Positions 1 to 7,762 are shown, counted from the stretch's first letter. The stretch: DNA of 30,163 nucleotides from an uncultured Phascolarctobacterium sp. (GCF_937920985.1 NZ_CALDXR010000010.1:1-30163), one strand, 5' to 3'. Numbers and translations are program-made. Notes: a model not told the origin generated them from the letters alone.

Positions 1-50
1 CTGGCGGTCTATCTCTTGTTTTCGGTTGCTTGCTTCCTTACCGTACATGA

Positions 51-518
51 GCATTTTATCATGGCTTCAAGCTGTATGGTTCATATACGCGTAAGGATGT
101 CTGCCGTATATTGAATTGGGCGAAGGATGAAAGCGCTGTTGTTTATGGTTATAGGGTTAAATATAATACCTGTCCGATATTTGTAACCTATAAAAAAGAC
201 GAAAACATTAGCGAAAGCACTAAATACGATGACAGATTTGCCAGTCCTACGATTTTTAACTGGCAGACGCGCAGCAGAGTTAATATTGATTCGCCGGAGG
301 TTGTGGCGATTGAGCAGCCGGAAACACTGAAGCTCCTGTTTATCAAAAAGAGTGATGCTGAGGGCTCAGAATTTTATTTTATGGGCGAAATGCTGCATAA
401 GCAGAGCATCGGTACAACTATTACCGGCAATAAGGGCGAAAAGCTTTCTATTGTGCAAATGTTTTACGAAATGAAAACGCCGGTAGAAGCAAAGATTTAT
501 GATTATTTTGAAGGATGA
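51..518 (+). pseudogene. C-terminal fragment of a DUF3427-type (helicase-associated) protein, 5' part lost or broken
   Basis: The frame reads through a segment resembling the C-terminal DUF3427 domain found after DEAD/DEAH helicase domains: LYGSYTRKDVCRILNW, then YGYRVKYNTCPIFVTY, then FNWQTRSRVNIDSPEV. The match is from memory of the family, not a search. Recognisable domain sequence begins before any good start codon (the first candidate is a TTG at 111, inside the conserved YTRKDVCRILNW block), and an in-frame TGA lies at 48-50. None of the three forward frames in bases 1-50 gives a convincing continuation. So this is either the end of a gene interrupted by a stop or frameshift, or a decayed remnant. 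The helicase and nuclease parts would lie left of the window. It ends 84 bp before the deformylase-like gene, on the same strand. Confidence 0.6.
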
Positions 519-602
519 TTGCCCGAGGTTGCTGTAAAGGCTGTTCTTGGGCATTGCGTCAGATAAGGCTGGCGCTAACCAAAAAACCTACGGAGGTACA
601 CC

Positions 603-1013
603 ATGGAAAAACCAATAGTAAAAGACGAAGCCTTTTTGGCACAAAAATCGCAGCCTGCAACCTTTATGGATATTGCAGTAGCGCAGGATTTATTAGATAC
701 GCTCGCAGCTCATGCGGACCGTTGCGTGGGTCTGGCAGCAAACATGATCGGTGTATCCAAATGCGTTATTGCCGTAAATATCGGCCCTACGAATATTGCT
801 ATGCTGAACCCGGAGATTACCAAGCGCTCCGGCAAGTATATGACGGAGGAGGGCTGCCTGTCACTTGAAGGCGAGCGTGCTGCAGTACGCTGCGAAAAAA
901 TTACGGTTTCCTATCAGGACATGCAGTTTAAAAAGTGCAAGCAAAGCTTCAGCGGCTTTACGGCGCAGATTATCCAGCATGAGATTGACCATTGCCATGG
1001 TATTATAATTTAA
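603..1013 (+). CDS. Peptide deformylase family protein (divergent)
   Basis: A 136-residue protein, short for a deformylase but typical of a small Firmicutes subgroup. Peptide deformylases remove the N-formyl group from nascent proteins using a metal held by one Cys and two His. Motif 2 is present as EEGCLSL (residues 82-88, Cys85) and motif 3 as HEIDH (126-130), so all metal ligands and the catalytic Glu are there. Motif 1, normally GLAAPQIG or similar, reads GLAANMIG (43-50): the Gln that normally helps hold the reaction intermediate is Met. The start ATG follows CGGAGG with good spacing. It may be a second, specialised deformylase or a relative with a different substrate; a main housekeeping def gene is presumably elsewhere. 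The assignment to the family is firm, the activity is not. Confidence 0.85.
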   Translation: MEKPIVKDEAFLAQKSQPATFMDIAVAQDLLDTLAAHADRCVGLAANMIGVSKCVIAVNIGPTNIAMLNPEITKRSGKYMTEEGCLSLEGERAAVRCEKITVSYQDMQFKKCKQSFSGFTAQIIQHEIDHCHGIII

Positions 1014-1040
1014 GCGCGGAATAGCCCGAGAGGCTGCAAA

Positions 1041-1829
1041 GTGCTTGTGTATTCAAAAAGAATGTTAGAAATTATCTTAGAAAATATCGTCACTGCTCCC
1101 AAAGGGCTTGGCCTGCCTGCAGTGTATGCAGAGTCCGACGTGCTGCTTTACAGGCAGTACGGACGCTATGACACGGTTGCCGTGCAGCGCGAGGGCAGGC
1201 AATTACTCGAGCGTGCGGAAGCATTGCAGGTGGAGTATGATATCGCTGCATTGCCAAGGCTTGGCAAGCAATATGCCGAGTGGAGCAAAAAGCTGCAGCA
1301 GCTAAAGTTTAAACGCCTGCTGCACGGCGAATTTGCTGCGGGCAAGGGGATTACGCTTTATGTGAATGCTATCAGGCAGGAATGTGCTGAGCATGGCTGG
1401 GATTACGCAGCTTATTATGATTCCGTGCTGATGCATGAGCGTGTGCATCTGCTGCATTATCAGGCGGTGCTGGCGCACTTCGGCGCTGCCGGCGCAGCGG
1501 TGCAGAGTGCGGAATACAAGCTGGCGCAGCGCTATTGGTACGGCCGGCAGACGGAGGCGGCGCAGGCTGCCGTGGTCAAGGAAACGCTGGCGGAGTTTGC
1601 CCGCTGGCTGTGGTGTTTGCGGCAGGGGCAGCATAGTATAGGGCAGACGTTTTTGCAGACGCGCGAGGAGGCGCGGACGTGCATTCCGTACTATCCTTAT
1701 GCAGGAGTGCGGGGACTGTGCGCGTTGCATGCAAGGTCGCCGCAGGCGGCAGTGCGGGCGTACAGCGAGCTGTGGCAGCTGTCGCTGACGAGCTGGCAGC
1801 AGGCATATGCGCGGATAAAAGAGCTGTAG
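1041..1829 (+). CDS. Uncharacterised protein with HExxH zinc-protease-like motif
   Basis: I do not recognise this family. The 262-residue protein is mainly helical and Gln/Ala-rich, has no signal peptide or membrane segment, and carries HERVH at residues 132-136 within MHERVHLLHY. A Glu-containing helix (KETLAEF, Glu181 and Glu185) follows about 45-50 residues later, the layout of a gluzincin metallopeptidase where a downstream Glu is the third zinc ligand. That reading is inference from the motif alone. The start is taken as GTG 1041, which has GAGAGG just upstream; GTG 1047 and ATG 1062 are alternatives in the same frame. It begins 27 bp after the deformylase-like gene and may be cotranscribed with it. 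It is converging on feoB and shares its terminator. Confidence 0.7.
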   Translation: MLVYSKRMLEIILENIVTAPKGLGLPAVYAESDVLLYRQYGRYDTVAVQREGRQLLERAEALQVEYDIAALPRLGKQYAEWSKKLQQLKFKRLLHGEFAAGKGITLYVNAIRQECAEHGWDYAAYYDSVLMHERVHLLHYQAVLAHFGAAGAAVQSAEYKLAQRYWYGRQTEAAQAAVVKETLAEFARWLWCLRQGQHSIGQTFLQTREEARTCIPYYPYAGVRGLCALHARSPQAAVRAYSELWQLSLTSWQQAYARIKEL

Positions 1830-1844
1830 AGCAGTAAAATAGGC

Positions 1845-1893
1845 AAAAAAATAACAGCCCAATTCTCAAAGCATGAATCTTGGGCTGTTTTCT
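1845..1893. terminator. Bidirectional intrinsic terminator
   Basis: A 10-bp perfect stem, AACAGCCCAA (1853-1862) with TTGGGCTGTT (1880-1889), is flanked by an A-run at 1845-1851 and a T-run after 1887. It can stop transcripts from the left (HExxH gene) and from the right (feoAB). Confidence 0.85.
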
Positions 1894-1904
1894 TATGCAA
1901 TTTT

Positions 1905-3911
1905 TTAGGCGAAGCCAAGCATTAAACCGATTTGCCTTACAATAAACGCCACGCACCAAGCCACAACAAGCTCATAGCCCATAAGGCAGAGCGTGCTGGT
2001 ATCGGAGTTCAGCTCGCGGCGGATGGTAGCCAGCGCTGCAACGCAGGGCGGATAGAGCAGGCAGAACACCAGGAAGGTGTAGGCTGTGAGCGGCGAAAAG
2101 AGGCTTGCCAGATCAGGCGCGCCGCCGCTGCCGACTGCAAGCACGGAAAGCGTACTGATGACAACCTCTTTAGCGGTAATGCCGCAGATGAGCGAGGTTG
2201 TTGCCTGCCAACTGCCGAAGCCTAGCGGTGCGAAAATCGGCGCCGCCAGCTTGCCGATGGAAGCGATAACGCTGTCGGAGGCATCTACCATGTAAAAGCG
2301 CACATCAAAGTTTTGCAGGAACCAGACGATGATGCTGACGAGGAAAATAACTGTGAAGGCCTTATGCAGAAAGTCCTTGGCCTTTTCCCACATATGCATG
2401 ATGATGTTGCGCGCCGTCGGCAGACGGTAGGCAGGCAGCTCCATGACAAATGGGACCGGCTTGCCACGGAACACCAGGCTGTTGAGCAAAAAGCCGGAGA
2501 GAACAGCAACGCAGATACCGGTGAGGTAGAGCGAAAGCATGACCAGGCCACCGTTATGCGGAAAGAAGGCGGCAATGAACATACCGTAGATGGGGAGCTT
2601 GGCGCTGCAGCTCATGAACGGGGTGAGCATGATGGTCATTTTGCGGTCGCGCTCACTGGCGAGGGTGCGCGAGGCCATGATTGCCGGCACGCTGCAGCCG
2701 AAGCCGATAATCATCGGAACGAAGGACGAACCGGAGAGACCGATTTTACGCAGCATCTTATCCATAACGAAGGCGACACGCGCCATGTAACCACTGTCCT
2801 CCAGCATCGAAAGGAAGAAGAATAGCGTAACGATGGTCGGCAGGAAGGAAAGCACGGCACCGACACCGGAGAAGATGCCGTCGATAATCAGCGAATGCAT
2901 CGGCGGTGCAATATCCAGCACGGTGAGCGTGTTATCAACCGAAGCTGTTACAGCATCGATAACATTGCTGAGGATGTCACTGAGAAAAGCTCCGATAACG
3001 TCAAACGTGAGCCAGAATACAATGCCCATGATAAGCACGAAAATAGGGATAGCATAGAATTTATGCGTCAGATAATGGTCAATTTTGACGGAGCGCAGCT
3101 GTGCTTCCGTATGCTTGGGCTTCTGTACGGTTTGTGCGCAGAGGTCCTCGATATAGGCATAGCGCATATCTGCCAGTGCTGCTTCCTTATCCGTTTTGAG
3201 GTTTTGCTCCATTTCGGTAACGAAGTGGCCGATGATATCGCATTCGTTTTCCGAAAGCTGCAGCGCTTTGGCGAAATCGCTGTCACCTTCGATAAGCTTG
3301 GTGGCGGTGAAGCGCAGCGGCAGGTTTTGGCGGCGTGCTTTGGTCTCGATTAAGTGGGCGATACTGTGAATAGCGGTATGCACAGGACCGCTGCAGAAGT
3401 CCAGACGCTGTGGCAGCTGCTGGTTTTGCGCTACCTCTACGGCGCGGCGCAAAAGCTCGCCTACGCCCTCGCCGGAGTTGGCGGTGATGGGGACAACCGG
3501 CACGGTCAGCGAATCCTCCATTGCTTTAATGTCAATGCTGCCACCGCTGCCGGTGAGCTCGTCCATCATGTTGAGGGCGATGACCATCGGGATATTCAGT
3601 TCAATGAGCTGCAGCGAAAGATACAGGCTGCGTTCAATATTAGTTGCGTCAATGACGTTGATAATTGCGTCCGGCTTATTGTATAAAAGCAGGTCACGCG
3701 TAACAATTTCCTCCGAGGTGTAGGGAGAAAGCGAGTAGATGCCGGGCAGGTCGATAACGCCTGCGTCGGGAACGGCGAGAATGGTACCTTCCTTTTTCTG
3801 GACGGTTACGCCGGGAAAGTTGCCGACGTGCTGGTTACTGCCGGTGAGATAGTTGAACAGCGTGCTTTTGCCGCAGTTCTGGTTGCCGACGAGGGCGAAA
3901 TGCAGCTTCAT
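1905..3911 (-). CDS. feoB: Ferrous iron transport protein B
   Basis: FeoB is the inner-membrane Fe(II) importer with an N-terminal G-protein domain. Here, 668 residues: the P-loop GNQNCGKST is at residues 9-17, the G3 motif DLPGIYSLSPY near 54-64, and the G4 motif NMMD about 115-118. After a helical linker come the membrane segments with the conserved gate sequence GFGCSVPAIMASRTL and MSCSAKLPIYGMF. Size is typical of the short Firmicutes form, ending soon after the last helix without the C-terminal Cys cluster of some enterobacterial FeoC-linked proteins. The ATG overlaps the feoA stop by four bases (ATGA), so translation is probably coupled. No feoC is seen. It reads toward the shared terminator at 1845-1893. 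Confidence 0.97.
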   Translation of the reverse strand: MKLHFALVGNQNCGKSTLFNYLTGSNQHVGNFPGVTVQKKEGTILAVPDAGVIDLPGIYSLSPYTSEEIVTRDLLLYNKPDAIINVIDATNIERSLYLSLQLIELNIPMVIALNMMDELTGSGGSIDIKAMEDSLTVPVVPITANSGEGVGELLRRAVEVAQNQQLPQRLDFCSGPVHTAIHSIAHLIETKARRQNLPLRFTATKLIEGDSDFAKALQLSENECDIIGHFVTEMEQNLKTDKEAALADMRYAYIEDLCAQTVQKPKHTEAQLRSVKIDHYLTHKFYAIPIFVLIMGIVFWLTFDVIGAFLSDILSNVIDAVTASVDNTLTVLDIAPPMHSLIIDGIFSGVGAVLSFLPTIVTLFFFLSMLEDSGYMARVAFVMDKMLRKIGLSGSSFVPMIIGFGCSVPAIMASRTLASERDRKMTIMLTPFMSCSAKLPIYGMFIAAFFPHNGGLVMLSLYLTGICVAVLSGFLLNSLVFRGKPVPFVMELPAYRLPTARNIIMHMWEKAKDFLHKAFTVIFLVSIIVWFLQNFDVRFYMVDASDSVIASIGKLAAPIFAPLGFGSWQATTSLICGITAKEVVISTLSVLAVGSGGAPDLASLFSPLTAYTFLVFCLLYPPCVAALATIRRELNSDTSTLCLMGYELVVAWCVAFIVRQIGLMLGFA

Positions 3912-4156
3912 GCTTCGCTCACCTCCGGCGTAACGGTGATTTTTGCGGCTTCCTCCGCACGCAGCGTCAGCTCGTAGCCACGCAGGGAGATTTCCAGCGG
4001 GTCACCGAGCGGTGCGCGCTTGCGTACCATAACGCGGGTGCGGGGCGTGAGCCCCATATCAAGCAGACGGCGACGCAGAATGCTGCCTTCGCCGCCGACC
4101 TTAGCGATGATAGCCTCCTGACCTAAGGGAAGCTTATCTAATGTTGTAGTTTCCAT
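3908..4156 (-). CDS. feoA: Ferrous iron transport protein A
   Basis: An 82-residue SH3-like cytosolic protein that assists FeoB. It contains the usual FeoA pattern: LGQEAIIAKVGGEGSILRR, then LLDMGLTPRTRVMVRKRAPLGDPLEISLRGYEL, given here in two parts of one continuous stretch. The start is placed at the ATG whose upstream strand reads AGAAGG seven bases away. A longer frame from a TTG at 4195 is rejected because that codon lies inside the -10 box of the promoter at 4195-4223. First gene of the feoAB operon, overlapping feoB by four bases. Confidence 0.95.
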   Translation of the reverse strand: METTTLDKLPLGQEAIIAKVGGEGSILRRRLLDMGLTPRTRVMVRKRAPLGDPLEISLRGYELTLRAEEAAKITVTPEVSEA

Positions 4157-4194
4157 GATTTTGACCTTCTTTGATTGATTTTGCTTAAGCTTCA

Positions 4195-4223
4195 ATTATA
4201 TATATGAAGCATGAAGCGGTCAA
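4195..4223 (-). promoter_or_regulatory. feoAB promoter
   Basis: On the minus strand TTGACC (4223-4218), a 17-bp spacer and TATAAT (4200-4195), 39 bp before the feoA ATG. The spacer holds a tandem heptamer GCTTCAT GCTTCAT (4217-4204), and TAAAAC-AGGG-GTTTTA (4225-4240) sits just upstream. These may be regulator contacts; no classic Fur box is evident. Confidence 0.85.
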
Positions 4224-4288
4224 GTAAAACAGGGGTTTTAGCGATAAACGTTAATTAAAAAATATACAATGTAGATTTTGTTACAGCT

Positions 4289-5113
4289 TTACATGACGGT
4301 GCCGTTGGTGAGGCGGATTTTTTCTGCCTTGGCTTCTGCCAGCTGGCCCTGATTAATCATACCGTATTTATGCATAGCGGCCAGCACCAGCAGCTGACGT
4401 TTTTTGCAGCCCTCGGGGTTTTCCAGCGGATTGAGGCTGGTGGGCGCGTAGGGAAGCGAGGCGATGACGGCGGCCTCGGCCAAAGTCAGCGCCGAAGGTG
4501 CCTTGCCGAAGTAGGTTCTGCTGGCCTGTTTAATGCCGGTGGAGCCTGCGCCGAAGTAGGTGGTGTTCAGATAAAGCTCCAGAATTTCGTCCTTGCTGTA
4601 ATTATCCTCCAGCATGAGCGAGAGCACGGCCTCTTCAATTTTACGCTCCATGCTTTGCTCGTGCGAAAGAAAAACGTTTTTGACAAATTGCTGCGTCAGC
4701 GTGCTGCCGCCCTGTACTACCTCGCCGGCGTTGATGTTGGCCAGTGTGGCGCGCAGAATACCTTCTACGGCAATAGCGCCGTGATTATAAAAAGCGTGGT
4801 CCTCTATAGCAATCAACGCCTGCGGAATATCGCGCGACATGGCGTCAAGACTTGTCCAGTTCGGGTTTTGACGGATAGGATCGATAACCTCATCCATATT
4901 AAAGGCCAGATAGAATTTATGTACGGGCGAGGGCCATTCCTCCTTGGGAGGCAGCAGGCTGGTGAAAAGCGCCATAGCGGCGGATTTTTCGTGCTTGCTG
5001 ACCTTCTGCTGTTCCTGCTGTACGGGGGTGGTAGGCTGAGCCTTATCCGTAATGTTGTCATAACCCACCATGCCTATAAAAATAAGCAAAGCCATGATAA
5101 TAATTTTAAACAT
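4289..5113 (-). CDS. Monofunctional peptidoglycan glycosyltransferase (GT51 family)
   Basis: It polymerises lipid II into glycan strands at the outer face of the membrane. The protein has 274 residues: an N-terminal membrane anchor (about residues 3-17), a Gln/Lys-rich linker, then a GT51 domain. Visible motifs are IEDHAFYNHGAI (103-114, catalytic Glu104), GGSTLTQQ (135-142), RKIEEAVLS (second conserved Glu near 160-161) and ELYLNTTYFG (179-188). There is no transpeptidase domain, so it resembles MtgA/Mgt or a truncated class A PBP rather than a full PBP1. The ATG at 5113 is preferred over the in-frame GTG at 5122 because the GTG lies within the ribosome site GAGGTG. It is monocistronic, downstream of its own promoter and upstream of, but separate from, feoAB. 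Confidence 0.93.
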   Translation of the reverse strand: MFKIIIMALLIFIGMVGYDNITDKAQPTTPVQQEQQKVSKHEKSAAMALFTSLLPPKEEWPSPVHKFYLAFNMDEVIDPIRQNPNWTSLDAMSRDIPQALIAIEDHAFYNHGAIAVEGILRATLANINAGEVVQGGSTLTQQFVKNVFLSHEQSMERKIEEAVLSLMLEDNYSKDEILELYLNTTYFGAGSTGIKQASRTYFGKAPSALTLAEAAVIASLPYAPTSLNPLENPEGCKKRQLLVLAAMHKYGMINQGQLAEAKAEKIRLTNGTVM

Positions 5114-5176
5114 AAGATACACCTCGTTAGTGATTTTGATATATTTTAAACAGTGACGTGTATAGCTTTCACGTCT

Positions 5177-5205
5177 ATTGTAACAATAAAGTGTGAATTT
5201 GGCAA
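5177..5205 (-). promoter_or_regulatory. Promoter of the GT51 gene
   Basis: Minus strand TTGCCA (5205-5200), 17-bp spacer, TACAAT (5182-5177), about 64 bp before the start codon. It is divergent from the argC promoter about 90 bp away. Confidence 0.75.
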
Positions 5206-5297
5206 AAAATACTGGTATATTTATCTTTTAGGTAGTAAAATAAGATTGTAGAATGGATTATTGTCCCTTAATTTTTACAAAAAAATTCACAAAGTGC

Positions 5298-5327
5298 TTG
5301 CAAAATTATACAGTTTGGTTGTATAAT
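5298..5327 (+). promoter_or_regulatory. argC promoter with palindromic operator candidate
   Basis: TTGCAA (5298-5303), 18-bp spacer, TATAAT (5322-5327). The perfect inverted repeat ATTATAC (5305-5311) and GTATAAT (5321-5327) spans the spacer and covers the -10 box, a good position for a repressor. It does not match the classic ARG box closely, so the regulator is unknown. Confidence 0.75.
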
Positions 5328-5351
5328 TATCGAGTACAAAGGAGGATGGAT

Positions 5352-6386
5352 ATGAAAGCAAGTGTTATCGGTGCAACAGGCTATGCAGGAGTTGAGCTTC
5401 TGCGACTTCTGGACGGACATCCGGAAGCGGAAATTGCCGTGATTACCTCTGAAAGTAGTACAGGAGAGGCGATTGCTTCTATGTATCCGCATTTGTCGGG
5501 ACGTATTGAAAAGAATCTGCAGTCGATGCAGGAGCTGGATGCTATTGCTGCAGCAAGTGATGTGATTTTTATTGCCTTGCCTCATGGCCATGCGATGAAG
5601 ATAGGCAAGCAGCTGCGAGGAAGCAAGACCAAGATTATTGACCTCGGCGGCGATTATAGATTTAAGGATTACCATGTGTTTGAACAGTGGTACAAGGTGA
5701 AGCATGAGGACCCGGAGGCACAGGCTGTCTACGGTCTGACCGAGCTTTTCCGTGATAAGGTGCGCGGGGCGCAGCTGGTGGCAAATCCCGGCTGTTACAC
5801 AACCTGCAGCATTCTGGCGCTGGTGCCGCTTTTAAAATATAAGCTGATTGAAACTAAGGGCATTGTGATTGATGCCAAAAGCGGTACGACCGGTGCGGGA
5901 CGCAGCCTGAAGGCAGGCAGCCTTTACTGCAGCGTCAACGAAAGCTTTAAGGCCTACGGTGTTGCGTCACACCGCCACACGCCGGAAATCGAGCAGATTT
6001 ACAGCGAGTTTGCCGGTGAAGATGTAGTGATTCAGTTCACACCGCATCTGCTGCCTGTGGACCGCGGTATTTATGCAACCTGCTACGCACAGCTGAAGCA
6101 GGGCGTAACGGATGCACAGATTGAGGAGGCCTATCAGGCAATGTACGGCGATGAATTTTTCATCCGCCTGCGCGGTAAGGGAGTTTGCCCGGAATTGAAG
6201 AATATCCGCGGCTCCAACTATGTGGACCTTGGCTGGCAGACCGATAAGCGTACAGGCCGCATTATTGTGATGAATTGTATTGATAATCTTGTTAAGGGTG
6301 CTGCGGGACAGGCAGTGCAGAACATGAATGTGATGTTTGGCATTGATGAAACTGCCGGCCTGCGTCAGCTGCCGCTTGTTCCTTAA
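5352..6386 (+). CDS. argC: N-acetyl-gamma-glutamyl-phosphate reductase
   Basis: Reduces N-acetylglutamyl phosphate to the semialdehyde with NADPH, the third step to ornithine. The 344-residue protein starts with the Rossmann motif GATGYAGVELLRLL (residues 7-20), carries the catalytic cysteine in NPGCYTT (Cys148) and the conserved SHRHTPEIEQ block. The start ATG lies six bases after AAAGGAGG; an in-frame ATG at 5346 directly abuts that site, and the open frame reaching back to 5253 crosses the promoter, so neither is chosen. First gene of the arginine cluster. About 90 bp separate it from argJ. Confidence 0.97.
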   Translation: MKASVIGATGYAGVELLRLLDGHPEAEIAVITSESSTGEAIASMYPHLSGRIEKNLQSMQELDAIAAASDVIFIALPHGHAMKIGKQLRGSKTKIIDLGGDYRFKDYHVFEQWYKVKHEDPEAQAVYGLTELFRDKVRGAQLVANPGCYTTCSILALVPLLKYKLIETKGIVIDAKSGTTGAGRSLKAGSLYCSVNESFKAYGVASHRHTPEIEQIYSEFAGEDVVIQFTPHLLPVDRGIYATCYAQLKQGVTDAQIEEAYQAMYGDEFFIRLRGKGVCPELKNIRGSNYVDLGWQTDKRTGRIIVMNCIDNLVKGAAGQAVQNMNVMFGIDETAGLRQLPLVP

Positions 6387-6404
6387 GCTTGTTATAACTA
6401 TTAT
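6376..6404 (+). promoter_or_regulatory. Possible internal promoter before argJ
   Basis: TTGTTC (6376-6381), 17-bp spacer, TATTAT (6399-6404), overlapping the argC stop. If used, transcription would start near 6411, just before the hairpin at 6415-6459. The -35 box is weak, so this is tentative. Confidence 0.4.
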
Positions 6405-6414
6405 ACTATAAAAA

Positions 6415-6459
6415 GGTGCTTAGCGGTGATGCCGCTGTAGAAGAAAAGATGTAAGCACC
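6415..6459 (+). other. Structured leader or intercistronic hairpin between argC and argJ
   Basis: GGTGCTTA (6415-6422) pairs perfectly with TAAGCACC (6452-6459), enclosing a small hairpin GCGG-TGATG-CCGC (6423-6435). No T-run follows, so it is not a terminator. It may stabilise or process the argJ message, or be a leader if the promoter at 6376-6404 is real. Confidence 0.55.
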
Positions 6460-6478
6460 AAGGAAAGAGGGGAATCTC

Positions 6479-7684
6479 ATGAAGAAAATCGAAGGCTGGG
6501 TGACTGCACCGCAGGGCTTCCTTGCTGCCGGCGTCAAGGCCGGTATCAAAGCCAGCGGCAATCATGATGTAGCAGTTATTTTTAGTACCGTGCCTGCTGC
6601 CTGCGGTGCGGTATTTACACAAAATAAAATGTGCGCTGCTCCAGTGCTCGTGAGCCGCGAGGTCAACAAGCACGGTTATGCGCAGGCTATTGCCGTAAAC
6701 AGCGGCTGTGCCAACGCCTGCACGGGCGAGCAGGGATTGGCGGATGCCAAGAAAATGCAGGCGCATACGGCAGAGCTTTTAGGCATTGCGCCGGAAGCAG
6801 TCTTTGTCTGCTCCACCGGTGTTATCGGCCAATTCCTGCCGATGGACAAGCTGCTGACCGGCATTGCCGATGCTGTTGACAGCCTGGACGAATGCGAGGG
6901 CGAAAGCTGCGCTATGGCGATTCAGACTACGGATACCTTTATCAAGCACGCTGCCTATGAAACGGAAATCGGCGGCAAGAAGGTAACCTTTGCCGGTATT
7001 GCCAAGGGTGCGGGCATGATTCATCCGAACATGGCAACTATGCTGACCTTTATTACTACCGACGCCGCCGTTGCTCCCGATGTACTGAAGCGTGCGGTGA
7101 AAAAGGCTGCCGACAAATCCTTCAACATGGTTGTTGTCGACGGCGATACAAGTACCAATGATAGCATGATTGTGTTGGCCAACGGTCTTGCCGAAAACGG
7201 AATTATTCTTTCGGAGGAGCATCCGGATTATCCGGCCTTTTTTGAAGCGCTGGTTGCCTGTGCTACCGACCTTGCCAAAATGATTGCGCATGACGGCGAG
7301 GGCGCTACCAAATTCCTGGAGGTAAATGTTACCGGTGCCGCAACCTGGGAGGATGCCAAAACTGCAGCGATGGCTATTGCCAAATCGCCGCTGGTAAAAA
7401 CAGCCTTCTTCGGTGAGGACCCGAACTGGGGACGCATTGTCTGCGCTGCAGGCTACAGCGGCGCTGCCATGGAGGCAGATAAGGTAAATCTTTCTATCGG
7501 CGGTATCCGTCTGGTAGAAAACGGCATGAACTGCAATGTGCCTGCCGAAAAGCTGGCGCCGACCATGGCCGAGCATGATATTTCCATGAGCATTGACCTG
7601 GGTGCCGGTGAGGAAAGCGCAACTGTGTGGACTTGCGATTTCAGTTATGAGTATGTGAAGATTAACGGCGAATACCATACCTAA
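6479..7684 (+). CDS. argJ: Glutamate N-acetyltransferase / amino-acid N-acetyltransferase (ArgJ)
   Basis: Moves the acetyl group from N-acetylornithine to glutamate, so the cycle recovers acetyl groups; bifunctional versions also use acetyl-CoA. 401 residues, normal length. The autocleavage site is clear: KGAGMIHPNMATML (176-189), with cleavage expected between Ala186 and Thr187, Thr187 being the nucleophile of the beta chain. The oxyanion-hole region STGVIG is at 112-117. The ribosome site is GAGGGG before the ATG. No argA or argE is seen in the window, in keeping with the recycling route. Whether it is mono- or bifunctional cannot be told from the sequence, though the bifunctional form would be needed if no separate N-acetylglutamate synthase exists. 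Confidence 0.97.
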   Translation: MKKIEGWVTAPQGFLAAGVKAGIKASGNHDVAVIFSTVPAACGAVFTQNKMCAAPVLVSREVNKHGYAQAIAVNSGCANACTGEQGLADAKKMQAHTAELLGIAPEAVFVCSTGVIGQFLPMDKLLTGIADAVDSLDECEGESCAMAIQTTDTFIKHAAYETEIGGKKVTFAGIAKGAGMIHPNMATMLTFITTDAAVAPDVLKRAVKKAADKSFNMVVVDGDTSTNDSMIVLANGLAENGIILSEEHPDYPAFFEALVACATDLAKMIAHDGEGATKFLEVNVTGAATWEDAKTAAMAIAKSPLVKTAFFGEDPNWGRIVCAAGYSGAAMEADKVNLSIGGIRLVENGMNCNVPAEKLAPTMAEHDISMSIDLGAGEESATVWTCDFSYEYVKINGEYHT

Positions 7685-7714
7685 GCGACGCGATATAAGG
7701 CATCATCTGCTTCA

Positions 7715-7758
7715 CAATGGTTCCTCGACGTACCTCTAGTACGCCGTCGTCACCATTG
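7715..7758. repeat. Palindromic element in the argJ-argB gap
   Basis: CAATGGT (7715-7721) pairs with ACCATTG (7752-7758); inside, CGACG pairs with CGTCG and GTAC with GTAC around a CTCTA loop. It is a symmetric cruciform or hairpin without a T-tail. Part of a 256-bp gene-free gap (7685-7940), unusually long for this operon. Confidence 0.6.
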
Positions 7759-7762
7759 CTCG

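Noticed and set aside
515..868. Open frame of 117 codons overlapping the deformylase-like gene
   Set aside because: It lies out of frame inside a gene with clear deformylase motifs, and its peptide is Arg/Cys-rich with no family features.
4157..4195. Longer feoA from a TTG at 4195
   Set aside because: The TTG lies in the -10 box of the promoter and has no ribosome site; ATG 4156 has AGAAGG.
5281..5300. ARG box upstream of argC
   Set aside because: AAAATTCAC resembles half an ARG box but no second half with correct spacing is present. The palindrome at 5305-5327 is the better operator candidate.
5253..5351. N-terminal extension of argC
   Set aside because: It spans the promoter and has no ribosome site; AAAGGAGG precedes ATG 5352.
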